Below are positions 26,323 through 33,822 of a stretch of DNA of 64,000 nt, piece by piece. The stretch comes from JANNSX01 sp041397825 (GTDB lineage Bacteria > Pseudomonadota > Alphaproteobacteria > Rhizobiales > Hyphomicrobiaceae), in contig JAWKVX010000003.1 of assembly GCA_041397825.1 (NCBI GenBank), positions 496,001-560,000 on the forward strand, given 5' to 3'. The position numbers and the translations under genes were made by a program. The stretch's first letter is position 1, and the number at the start of each line of letters is the position of its first letter. The notes beneath the pieces were generated by a model that saw nothing but the letters and a program-made list of their open reading frames with translations, made no database searches and was not told the DNA's origin.

Positions 26323-26601
26323 ATGCTGAATACCCGCTCTCTCCGCTATGCCCTCGCCGCGGGCGTGCTTTCGGCGGTGGCGTTTACCGGCGCCCAGGCC
26401 GCCAACATCTCGGCACCGACCGAGCCGACGGCAAGCGCAGGCATCGTCCAGGTTCACAATTATTGCTATTACGGCAAGTATTACGTGCACTACTGCAAGC
26501 GCTGGGGCTACGACAGCTACGGCAACAAGTACTGCCGCAAGTGGGGCCACAAGCGCCAGGGCTACTGCGACAGCTACAGCGGCGGCGGCGGCAGCTACTG
26601 A
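26323..26601 (+). CDS. Small secreted Tyr/Cys/Gly-rich protein of unknown function
   Basis: A 92-residue protein with a clear Sec signal peptide ending in TGAQA (about residue 26). The mature part has four cysteines, each preceded by Tyr (NYC, HYC, KYC, GYC), an imperfect repeat (YCKRWG and YCRKWG), and a GGGG tail. AAGGAG lies 7 bases before ATG 26323, and a strong terminator follows the gene, so it is its own unit. The pairs of Tyr-Cys suggest an oxidised, disulphide- or metal-bearing periplasmic or surface protein. The family is not recognised. Confidence 0.75.
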   Translation: MLNTRSLRYALAAGVLSAVAFTGAQAANISAPTEPTASAGIVQVHNYCYYGKYYVHYCKRWGYDSYGNKYCRKWGHKRQGYCDSYSGGGGSY

Positions 26602-26648
26602 TCGCTCGCCCGACGGCCGCACGCGGTCGATAGGTTGATGCAACTCGA

Positions 26649-26680
26649 GACGGCGGGCGCCAATGCGCCTGCCGTCTTTT
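26649..26680 (+). terminator. Rho-independent terminator after the small secreted gene
   Basis: A 12-bp stem (GACGGCGGGCGC with GCGCCTGCCGTC, one G-T pair), a CAAT loop and a TTTT run at 26677. It ends transcription from 26323. Confidence 0.85.
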
Positions 26681-26841
26681 GCTTTCTGGAGGTGCATGCT
26701 CCCGTTCATGCCGGGTTCAGCTTGGTGGCCATAACTTGACCACCGTCGGCCGATAGAGGGACGGCCGAACGGTCCGGACGCGTTCCGACCGTGGACGGCG
26801 AGACAACAGACTCGCCCGGTGATCAACCTGGGGGAAGCAAG

Positions 26842-27198
26842 ATGCGCTTCTTGAAGCCTTTGACCGTTGTTGCCCTGGCACTCACGATTGCGGCAACGAC
26901 CATAGCCACCGCCGATGCCGGCGGTCGCCGCCACTACAAACATCGGGATCATTCCGGCCGCAACCTGGCCATCGGCCTGGTGACGGGATTGGCCGCGGGG
27001 GCCATCCTGTACAACGCGACACGGCCGCGCCACTACAACCCGGGTGTCAGCGTCACCTACTCTCCTAGCTATGACGAGGAGGTCTGCTATCGCGGGCCGA
27101 AACAGTGCCATAGCCGTTGGAACTGCTGGGTCAACAGCTACGGCCGTGAGCTTTGCGAGAGGCAGGTAACCTGCCGACGACCACTCATCTGCGAATAG
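26842..27198 (+). CDS. Small secreted Cys-rich protein with glycine-zipper-like segment
   Basis: A 118-residue protein. The signal peptide runs to TADAG (about residue 27). A hydrophobic Gly/Ala segment (IGLVTGLAAGAILYN, about residues 44-58) resembles a glycine zipper membrane segment. The C-terminal third has six cysteines in a basic, aromatic context (CYRGPKQC, NCWVN, LCERQVTC, ICE). A GGGGGAAG ribosome site precedes ATG 26842. It is followed by its own terminator. The function is unknown; an envelope or outer-membrane-associated role is likely. Confidence 0.72.
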   Translation: MRFLKPLTVVALALTIAATTIATADAGGRRHYKHRDHSGRNLAIGLVTGLAAGAILYNATRPRHYNPGVSVTYSPSYDEEVCYRGPKQCHSRWNCWVNSYGRELCERQVTCRRPLICE

Positions 27199-27225
27199 CC
27201 TCGCTCTGGTCCAGTTCGAACCGAT

Positions 27226-27257
27226 CGGCGCCGCGCTCCCCCCGCGCGGCGCCGTTT
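27226..27257 (+). terminator. Rho-independent terminator after the Cys-rich secreted gene
   Basis: A perfect 11-bp GC stem (CGGCGCCGCGC with its complement), a 7-base C-rich loop and a short TTT. It lies between this gene and the convergent rlmB. Confidence 0.7.
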
Positions 27258-27264
27258 GTGTGGC

Positions 27265-28245
27265 TCAACGTCGGTTCATGGCCAGAGCAATGTGGTGCAT
27301 GGCAATCGCGGCCGCGTTGGAGACGTTGAGGCTCCGGAGCGCTCCCGGCGTCGAAAGATACACCAGACGGTCGCACGACTCCTTAGTCAAGCGTCTCAGC
27401 CCGTGCTCCTCCGCGCCGAGGACCAGGGCGATCGCGCCCGATGGCGGACGGCCAGCCGAAACGACGTCCTCCAGAGCCTCTTCCGCCGCACTATCGAGAC
27501 CCAGGCGCTCGACTCCCTTCTCGCCGAGTTCCGCCAGCAGGCGTGCCAGATTGCCGACGCGGAGCAACGGCACGAGCTCGAGAGCGCCGGATGCGCTCTT
27601 GGCAAGGGCGCCGGAGGGAGGCGGACTGTGCCGGCGGGTCATGACGAGGGCCGAGACGCCGAAGGCGGCGGCCGAGCGCAGGATCGCTCCCACATTGTGC
27701 GGATCAGTCACCTGATCGAGGACGACCAGGAGGGGGCGAGGGACGCTGGCCAGCACGTCGTCGAGCGAAGTCTCGGGCAGCGGCGCCGTCTCGACCAATG
27801 CCCCCTGATGGACGGTGTCGCTCCCGAGCTCGCGGTCGAGTTCCCGGGGACTGACGCTGGTCGGTGTCGTGGGCCGGACGACCAGAGCCGCGCTCAGGCG
27901 ATGCGCGGCATTGTCCGTCAGCAGCAGGCGTCGAATCTGCCGGGCCGGATTGCGCAGCACGGCCTCGACGGCGTGAATGCCCCAGATCAGAATGCGGTCC
28001 TCGTCCTCCGGTTCTGAGCGACGAAGCCAATGCGGCCGGCGATCGGCGCGGCCTTCGGCCCGAGCACGATCGGATGGCCCTGTGGGTTTCAGACCGTTGC
28101 CGTCTTCCCGACCCTGCCGGTGCTTCAGCGGGATGGAGGTCCTCGCCTCACTCTGAGCGGCATCGCGGTCGGGCGGCTTGCCACCTTGCCTGTCGCGCCG
28201 GAACGGGCGATGGGGCGGGCCGGGGCGTTTGGGAGGGCGGCTCAC
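27265..28245 (-). CDS. rlmB: 23S rRNA (guanosine-2'-O-)-methyltransferase RlmB (TrmH/SpoU family)
   Basis: A 326-residue SpoU-class methyltransferase. About 80 residues of basic, low-complexity N-terminal extension precede the substrate-binding domain (ILIWGIHAVEAVLRNPAR). The knotted catalytic domain shows LDQVTDPHNVGAILRSAAAFG (motif 1), LVLGAEEHGL (motif 2) and LNVSNAAAIAMH (motif 3). It methylates G2251 of 23S rRNA in the E. coli model. The disordered N-terminal extension is common in alphaproteobacteria. Confidence 0.93.
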   Translation of the reverse strand: MSRPPKRPGPPHRPFRRDRQGGKPPDRDAAQSEARTSIPLKHRQGREDGNGLKPTGPSDRARAEGRADRRPHWLRRSEPEDEDRILIWGIHAVEAVLRNPARQIRRLLLTDNAAHRLSAALVVRPTTPTSVSPRELDRELGSDTVHQGALVETAPLPETSLDDVLASVPRPLLVVLDQVTDPHNVGAILRSAAAFGVSALVMTRRHSPPPSGALAKSASGALELVPLLRVGNLARLLAELGEKGVERLGLDSAAEEALEDVVSAGRPPSGAIALVLGAEEHGLRRLTKESCDRLVYLSTPGALRSLNVSNAAAIAMHHIALAMNRR

Positions 28246-28553
28246 GTCAGGCGGTCTCCGATGGATTGGCGAGCGGGACGTCTCTGTAGCACGGAGCAGG
28301 GCTGGGGCGCGCGTTCCCCCTTAGGGCCAGTCTGGCGAAAGAGCTTGTCAGGATCGGCGTACGGGCCTATGGTGGAACATTAGATGAACATTCAATCGTC
28401 CGGAGGCGCGCACGCCGACTTGGCGACGCAACTTGTGGAGAACCTTTGGGTTCCTGTCGGGACCCGGAGGCTGAGCGCTAAGGTGGACGTGGACAGAATC
28501 GATGTCGGCCATGAGCAGTCTGGTCGGCATGCCGAAGCAGCAAGGAGCATCCG
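28246..28553. promoter_or_regulatory. Divergent promoter region of rlmB and ssb
   Basis: About 308 bases without a credible gene. It holds the SOS-type repeat at 28375 and the promoters of rlmB and ssb. The short plus-strand frame at 28384-28569 overlaps the SOS site and has no family features. Confidence 0.5.
28375..28389. promoter_or_regulatory. Candidate LexA (SOS) box, GAAC-N7-GAAC
   Basis: The direct repeat GAAC-ATTAGAT-GAAC equals GTTC-N7-GTTC on the other strand, the known LexA operator form of alphaproteobacteria. It lies 165 bases upstream of ssb, a gene often under LexA control in this class. Confidence 0.7.
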
Positions 28554-29057
28554 ATGGCCGGATCCGTGAACAAAGTCATCCTCGTCGGCAATCTCGGCGC
28601 CGATCCCGAGATCAGGCACACTCAGGATGGCCGCCCGATCTGCAACCTTCGAGTCGCCACCTCCGAGAGCTGGCGCGACAAGGCCTCCGGCGAGCGCAAA
28701 GAGAAGACGGAGTGGCACCGGGTCGTGATCTTCAATGACGGCCTGTGCAAGGTTGCCGAGAACTACCTGAAGAAGGGCTCGAAGGTCTACATCGAGGGTC
28801 AGCTCCAGACCCGCAAATGGACCGATCAGAGCGGCCAGGAGAAGTTCTCGACCGAGGTCGTTTTGCAGGGTTTCAACTCGACGCTGACCATGCTCGACGG
28901 CCGTCCTGGCTCGGGTGCCGGGATGCAGGAGGGGGGCCAGGCGTCCTATGACGAGGCGCCGCGCGGTGGTGGTCGGAATGCCGGTGGCGCCCGCAGCAGC
29001 GGGGGCGGTGGCAGCGGCTCGTTCGAGAAGGAGCTCGACGACGAGATCCCGTTCTGA
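28554..29057 (+). CDS. ssb: Single-stranded DNA-binding protein
   Basis: A 167-residue SSB. The OB-fold covers residues 1-110 (NKVILVGNLGADPEIR, WHRVVIFN, KVYIEGQLQTRKW). A Gly-rich flexible linker follows, then the acidic tip DDEIPF at the end, which recruits replication and repair partners. The SOS box upstream suggests induction after DNA damage. Length and layout are normal. Confidence 0.97.
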   Translation: MAGSVNKVILVGNLGADPEIRHTQDGRPICNLRVATSESWRDKASGERKEKTEWHRVVIFNDGLCKVAENYLKKGSKVYIEGQLQTRKWTDQSGQEKFSTEVVLQGFNSTLTMLDGRPGSGAGMQEGGQASYDEAPRGGGRNAGGARSSGGGGSGSFEKELDDEIPF

Positions 29058-29130
29058 GGCGCCGCGCAATCGGCGCCAGGCGGGCGGCCGGGACTGATCG
29101 GCCTCATCAGCGATGGCACGTGGACGACCG

Positions 29131-30435
29131 ATGCGTGTGCTCGTAACCGGTGCCTATGGGTTCATCGGCACGCATGTCGTCGAGGCCTTGCAGCGCGATG
29201 GCGCCGAGGTCATCGGTGCCGGACGCCGTGTTGAGATCGGTCGTCGCCTGCTGCCGGTGATCGCCTGGCGTCATGCCGACTTCAACGTCCTGACGACACC
29301 CAGCTCCTGGCGTCCCCTGCTCGATGGCGTCGACAGCATCGTCAATCTGGTCGGCATCCTGCAGTCCACTGCGCGAGATGACGCTTGGCGGATCCAGGTA
29401 ACGGCAACCTCCGCTCTGTTCGATGCTGCGGCAGCCGTTGGCATCCGCCGCGTCGTGCACGTATCCGCCATCAGCGCCGAAGCTGCCGTGACGACGGACT
29501 ATGCGCAAACACGGGTGGCGGCAGAGCGGCATCTGGCAGGTCTCGATCTCGACTGGGTCATCGTCAAGCCGTCGCTCGTGATCGGTGACGGCAGCTTCGG
29601 TGGAACAGCACTGCTGAGGGGCCTGGCAGGCCTGCCACTGGTGACTCCGGTGCCCGACGTCGGCGGCGGACGGTTCCAACCGATCGCCATGCGCGATCTT
29701 GCCGACGGGCTGGCGCGGCTTGCGCAGCAGAGCGCACCGGCGCGCATTGTGCTCTATGCGGCGGGCCCGGAGGCGAAGTCGGTTACCGAACTCGCCCGGG
29801 GCTATCGGGCCTGGCTTGGATTTCCAGCTTGCCCGGTGCTCACCGTTCCGGGCTGGCTCGTTCGCCCCGCGCTCTTGCTCGGCGATGTCCTGGCCTACCT
29901 CGGCAGCCCATCGGCGCTGCGAACGACGTCCTTCGAGCAGATGCGCTATGGCGAGACCTTCGAGCCAGGTCCGTTCGCTGCACTGCTCGGACGCCCGCTC
30001 GCGACGCTCGAGCAGATCTTTAGGGCAAAACCGGCCCGCATCCAGGATCGCTGGCATGCGCGCCTTTATCTGCTCCGCCCGATTCTGCAGGGGGTGCTAT
30101 CGGTTTTCTGGATCGGCACCGGCCTGATCGCCCTGCTGCCGGGTCCGAGATCGGAGGCCATGACGATGGGGGAGGAGGCCGGCCTCGGCGCAATGGCGGC
30201 AGGCCTCGTCATCATCGGTGGCGCCATTGCCGACATTGTTGCCGGAGCCTTGATGCTGAGCGCCCGTTGGACCCGGGTCGCGGGCGTCCTGCAATTGGCG
30301 CTCTCTGCAGCATATCTGGTCTTCGGCACCGTCCTCGAGCCTGCGCTATGGGGCGACCCGCTCGGCCCCCTCATGAAGGTCTTTCCGGTCATCGCGCTCA
30401 CCCTTGCGGTCATGGCACTCGCCGAGGAGCGATGA
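29131..30435 (+). CDS. SDR-type NAD(P)-binding epimerase-like protein with C-terminal DoxX-like membrane domain
   Basis: A 434-residue protein. Residues 1-250 form an extended SDR (VTGAYGFIGTH cofactor turn, then a strand VVHVSAIS, with Tyr in DYAQTRVAAE). Residues about 300-434 form four hydrophobic segments like DoxX (LLRPILQGVLSVFWIGTGLIAL and following). Such SDR-DoxX fusions occur in alphaproteobacteria but their reaction is not established. A start 18 bases upstream (29113) is possible. The next gene overlaps by 4 bases. Confidence 0.8.
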   Translation: MRVLVTGAYGFIGTHVVEALQRDGAEVIGAGRRVEIGRRLLPVIAWRHADFNVLTTPSSWRPLLDGVDSIVNLVGILQSTARDDAWRIQVTATSALFDAAAAVGIRRVVHVSAISAEAAVTTDYAQTRVAAERHLAGLDLDWVIVKPSLVIGDGSFGGTALLRGLAGLPLVTPVPDVGGGRFQPIAMRDLADGLARLAQQSAPARIVLYAAGPEAKSVTELARGYRAWLGFPACPVLTVPGWLVRPALLLGDVLAYLGSPSALRTTSFEQMRYGETFEPGPFAALLGRPLATLEQIFRAKPARIQDRWHARLYLLRPILQGVLSVFWIGTGLIALLPGPRSEAMTMGEEAGLGAMAAGLVIIGGAIADIVAGALMLSARWTRVAGVLQLALSAAYLVFGTVLEPALWGDPLGPLMKVFPVIALTLAVMALAEER

Positions 30436-30902
30436 CCGTGGACCTCTATCCCTGGCTCAAGCTGGCGCATCTCGTCGGGGCGGCCGTGTTGCTCGGCACG
30501 GGGGCCGGAATTGCCTTCTTCATGCTGATGGCGGACCGCACGGGCGAGCCTGTCGTCATTCACCGTGTCGCCCGCATGGTGGTGCTGGCCGATCTCGTGT
30601 TCACTGCGACCGCCGTGATCGCCCAGCCGTTGACCGGCAGCGCGCTTGCCCTCTGGCTCGGGTATCATCTGACGGAAACCTGGATCCTCGCGAGCCTCGG
30701 GCTCTACCTGCTGGTCGGCACTTGCTGGCTGCCCGTCGTCTGGATCCAGCTCAAAATCCGGGATCTCGCCGCCGATGCGGTCCAGTCCGCCGGGCCGCTT
30801 CCCGATCGCTATCACAAGCTCATGCGGATCTGGTTCTGGCTCGGCTGGCCAGCCTTTCTCGGTGTCATCGCCATCTATTGGTTAATGATCGTCAAGCCAT
30901 AG
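30432..30902 (+). CDS. DUF2269 family integral membrane protein
   Basis: A 156-residue protein with four hydrophobic segments. The start (LYPWLKLAHLVGAAVLLGTGAGIAFFM) with its His, and the end (WPAFLGVIAIYWLMIVK) match DUF2269. It is coupled to the SDR-DoxX gene by ATGA overlap, so the two are likely a functional pair in the inner membrane. The function is not known. Confidence 0.82.
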   Translation: MTVDLYPWLKLAHLVGAAVLLGTGAGIAFFMLMADRTGEPVVIHRVARMVVLADLVFTATAVIAQPLTGSALALWLGYHLTETWILASLGLYLLVGTCWLPVVWIQLKIRDLAADAVQSAGPLPDRYHKLMRIWFWLGWPAFLGVIAIYWLMIVKP

Positions 30903-31038
30903 CTTCCATCAGGGCCACGTCGCTGCCACCCGGCCTCGTGACCGGTCTCACGGAAAACAAGCCATTAATCCTGGCACGCCGCTTGCTTTTGTCCACTCGG
31001 GAGATTTTGCCCGGCAATCGGATGCAAGGTTCAAGACG

Positions 31039-32211
31039 ATGATCGCGCTCGTGAAGGCTCTTTCAGGCAGGTTGATGTTGCTCGGGGGCTCGCTGATTGC
31101 GACGTTCCTGGTTCTCGAGTTCGGCGTCTTCTCCTACATCTTGAAGCCGGACGACGTGTTGCACAACGTCACGATCAACGGCGTCATTCGCTATGAGCCG
31201 GGTGCAAAGGCTACCTTCCGTCACCCCGACGGCAGCGAGACGAGCGTCACGATCAATGCCGATGGCTGGAACTCGACCAAGCCTTACTACGAGCTCGACA
31301 AGCGGCCGGGAACACTCAGGTTGGCGGTGATCGGCGACTCATACGTGCACGGCGCCTTCATCGACACCAAGGACGGATTTCCAGAGATCGTCGAGCACGA
31401 GCTCAACCAGGCGGGGATCAACAGCGAGGTGTACCGTTTCGGCATGGACGGCGCCCCGCTCAGCCAATATCTCCAGATGCTCCGGCACGAGGTGCTTCCG
31501 TTCAAGCCGGACATTGCCGTCGTCCAGCTCATCCACAACGACTTCGACGAATCCTACCGCTTCATCGGGACGCGCTACTCATCGAGCTTCCTGAAGATCA
31601 ACGTCGACGACGCCGGTCGCTTCACCGAGGTCGAGCCGACACCCTTCGAGCCGGGCTGGCCGGATCTCCTGCGCGAGCTCAAGACCTTCCGCTACCTCTA
31701 TTACGAGACCAACGCCTATCTGAAGCTGAAGAGCCTCGTCTCCCAGTATGTCTGGGGCGAGGAGGTGCTGTTCTCGCCGGAGTTCATCTCGTCGGCGGTC
31801 GACATCCGCAACCTGGAGGAGATGGACAAGATCCGTTTTGTCACCCGCTATGTCATGCACGAGATGAAGCAGCTCGCCGACGCCAACGGCATCCGTCTGC
31901 TGTTCGTCATGGATGGCGTGCGCGAGGCCATCTACGACGGCAAGCCGCGGTCGGCCTACAAGGTCGCCGAGTTGAACGACCTGGCGCGCCAGACGGCCGA
32001 CGAGCTCGGTCTGCCCTTCCTCGATCTGCAGCAAGCCTTCGCGGACGACTATGCGGCGAGCAAGAAGCGTCTCGAGTTCGACTTCGATTGGCATTGGAAC
32101 CGTCGGGCCAACGCGCTCGCCGGCAAAGCCATCGCCAATGCAATCCGCACTGAGCCGTCACTGCTCGGTCACACCGCTGTCGGCAGCGTCAGTGATCCGC
32201 CGGCTCCATGA
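31039..32211 (+). CDS. SGNH/GDSL-like hydrolase domain protein, membrane-anchored
   Basis: A 390-residue protein with one N-terminal transmembrane segment (about residues 12-35). The soluble part starts with an SGNH block I (VIGDSYVHG, S about 100) and shows IHNDF (block III-like Asn) and a late DWHWN with the Asp/His pair expected of block V. This order fits acyl- or acetyl-hydrolases of envelope polymers. It resembles AlgX/SGNH-like proteins, but no exopolysaccharide genes are close. The end overlaps the convergent CDF gene by 23 bases. Confidence 0.65.
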   Translation: MIALVKALSGRLMLLGGSLIATFLVLEFGVFSYILKPDDVLHNVTINGVIRYEPGAKATFRHPDGSETSVTINADGWNSTKPYYELDKRPGTLRLAVIGDSYVHGAFIDTKDGFPEIVEHELNQAGINSEVYRFGMDGAPLSQYLQMLRHEVLPFKPDIAVVQLIHNDFDESYRFIGTRYSSSFLKINVDDAGRFTEVEPTPFEPGWPDLLRELKTFRYLYYETNAYLKLKSLVSQYVWGEEVLFSPEFISSAVDIRNLEEMDKIRFVTRYVMHEMKQLADANGIRLLFVMDGVREAIYDGKPRSAYKVAELNDLARQTADELGLPFLDLQQAFADDYAASKKRLEFDFDWHWNRRANALAGKAIANAIRTEPSLLGHTAVGSVSDPPAP

Positions 32212-33148
32212 TGGCACTTCGTCTCTCCATGGCCGTGTGCTGGGCTCGGGACTGAACCTCGAGGAAGACGCGGCGGATCGCCGGCCAACGGGTCTTGATC
32301 CTGCCCTCGATCTCGGTGATCGCCTGCTCGATCGTCTCGGTGCTGCGCCGGTCCTTGAAGTCGACCGAGACGGCGAGCAGCACGTCGTCTGGACCAAGAT
32401 GCATGGTCCTGAGCTCGTTGATGGCGTTCACATGCGGATGGGCGCGGATCAGGGCCTCGACCCCGCGCGTCAACTCGCTCGATGCCGCCTCGCCGATGAT
32501 CAATCCCTTGGTCTGCCAGGTCAGAAAGGCCGCGACGAAGGCGAGCAGCACGCCGATTGCCAACGAGGCAAATCCGTCGGCGGTGGCGATGCCGCCGAGA
32601 TCGGCCAGCGCGACGCCGGCGAGGGCGAGCGTCAGCCCTGACAGCGCGGCCATGTCCTCGAGCAGAACGGTGAACACCGCCGCATCCTTGCTCTGGATGA
32701 TGGCAGCCAGAATTCTGACGCTGCCACGCGCTTTGTTGAACTCGGTCAGGGCGACGAAGAAGGAGCCGGCCTCGAACAGCATCGCCGCGATCAGCACGAT
32801 GTAGTTCATATAGGCGTCGCGCATGGGTTCCGGGTGCAGGATTTTCTCGATCCCCTCGTAGATGGCGACGCCGGCCCCGAGCGAGAAAAGCAGGATGGCA
32901 ACGATGAAGCTCCAGAAATAGATTTCTTTCGAGTAGCCGAAGGGATGCTGGTCATCGGCGGGACGCGCGGCTCGGCCGATGCCGTAGAGCAGGAGCCCTT
33001 GGTTGCCCGTGTCGACGACAGAGTGCACGGCTTCCGACAGCATGGCGGACGAGCCCGTGAAGAATGCGGCAGCGAATTTTGTCACGGCGATCGCGGCGTT
33101 GCCGAGAAGGGCGGCAACAACGACCTTTGTCGAGCCTCCGGCGGCCAT
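32189..33148 (-). CDS. Cation diffusion facilitator (CDF) family transporter
   Basis: A 319-residue CDF exporter. TM1-TM6 run from residues about 10 to 210. The metal-site residues appear in TM2 (AMLSEAVHSVVDTGNQ, with the HSxxD pattern) and in TM5 (KDAAVFTVLLEDMAAL). The C-terminal cytoplasmic domain (about 215-300) has VNAINELRTMHLGPDDVLLAVSVDF. Members export Zn, Co, Fe or Mn; the metal cannot be read here. It is convergent with the SGNH gene. Confidence 0.9.
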   Translation of the reverse strand: MAAGGSTKVVVAALLGNAAIAVTKFAAAFFTGSSAMLSEAVHSVVDTGNQGLLLYGIGRAARPADDQHPFGYSKEIYFWSFIVAILLFSLGAGVAIYEGIEKILHPEPMRDAYMNYIVLIAAMLFEAGSFFVALTEFNKARGSVRILAAIIQSKDAAVFTVLLEDMAALSGLTLALAGVALADLGGIATADGFASLAIGVLLAFVAAFLTWQTKGLIIGEAASSELTRGVEALIRAHPHVNAINELRTMHLGPDDVLLAVSVDFKDRRSTETIEQAITEIEGRIKTRWPAIRRVFLEVQSRAQHTAMERRSAIMEPADH

Positions 33149-33247
33149 GCACTGCTCCCGATCTTGTCAGTCCTCTCGCGGCCATGACTATGGCAATCTG
33201 AGCAGGCAATGAAAGTCCAAAACCAAGCGTGCGGCAGGAAAACACCA

Positions 33248-33640
33248 ATGCGGTTCCGCAACTTTCTCTGGGCACTGGCAGTGGCCATCGCTGAATTGTC
33301 CGTGATCGGACAGGGCCGAGGGGGCGAGGCCGACGTGATTGCGGCGAAGGCGACGCTTCTGGCCGACGGTCGCTGGCAGGTCGAGGCGACGATTCGCCAT
33401 GACGATGCCGGCTGGGACCACTATGCCGACCGGTTCGACGTGCTGGCGCCGGATGGCACACTGCTGGCCGAGCGTGTGCTGCTGCATCCACATGTCGAGG
33501 AGCAGCCGTTCACACGCACGACCGAGCCTTTCGCCATTCCGGAGGGCCTTGCTGAGGTGCGGGTCAGGGCGCACGATTCCGTCCATGAAACCGGCGGTGC
33601 CGAGGTGACGGTTGCTCTGCCGGTCCGGCCCGGTGAATAG
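33248..33640 (+). CDS. Small periplasmic protein of unknown function
   Basis: A 130-residue protein with a signal peptide (MRFRNFLWALAVAIAEL..., cleavage probably near GEA). The mature part is a single beta-sandwich-like domain (KATLLADGRWQVEATIRHDDAGWDHYADRF, then LLHPHVEEQPFTR, and HETGG) with several His residues. A longer frame from 33209 adds an unlikely leader. The conserved W-DHYAD and H-P-H segments suggest a metal-binding or interaction surface, but the family is only known as hypothetical. Confidence 0.7.
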   Translation: MRFRNFLWALAVAIAELSVIGQGRGGEADVIAAKATLLADGRWQVEATIRHDDAGWDHYADRFDVLAPDGTLLAERVLLHPHVEEQPFTRTTEPFAIPEGLAEVRVRAHDSVHETGGAEVTVALPVRPGE

Positions 33641-33822
33641 CCTGAGCGGGGGCACGCTTCCAAGAACCTCAAATGCCAGTGCAATAAGCGAAAAGTCGCG
33701 GTCCGAAATGCTTCCGACGGGCGGCTGAATCGGCTATAAGTCGATCTACAAGTCAAACCCACCGAACCTACCGATCTGGGCCGTTTGAGCCAGGCTCGCG
33801 GCAGCGGGAAAAGAGGCAGATT

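Noticed and set aside
28384..28569. Short frame upstream of ssb
   Set aside because: It overlaps the SOS box, runs into ssb in another frame and has no family features.
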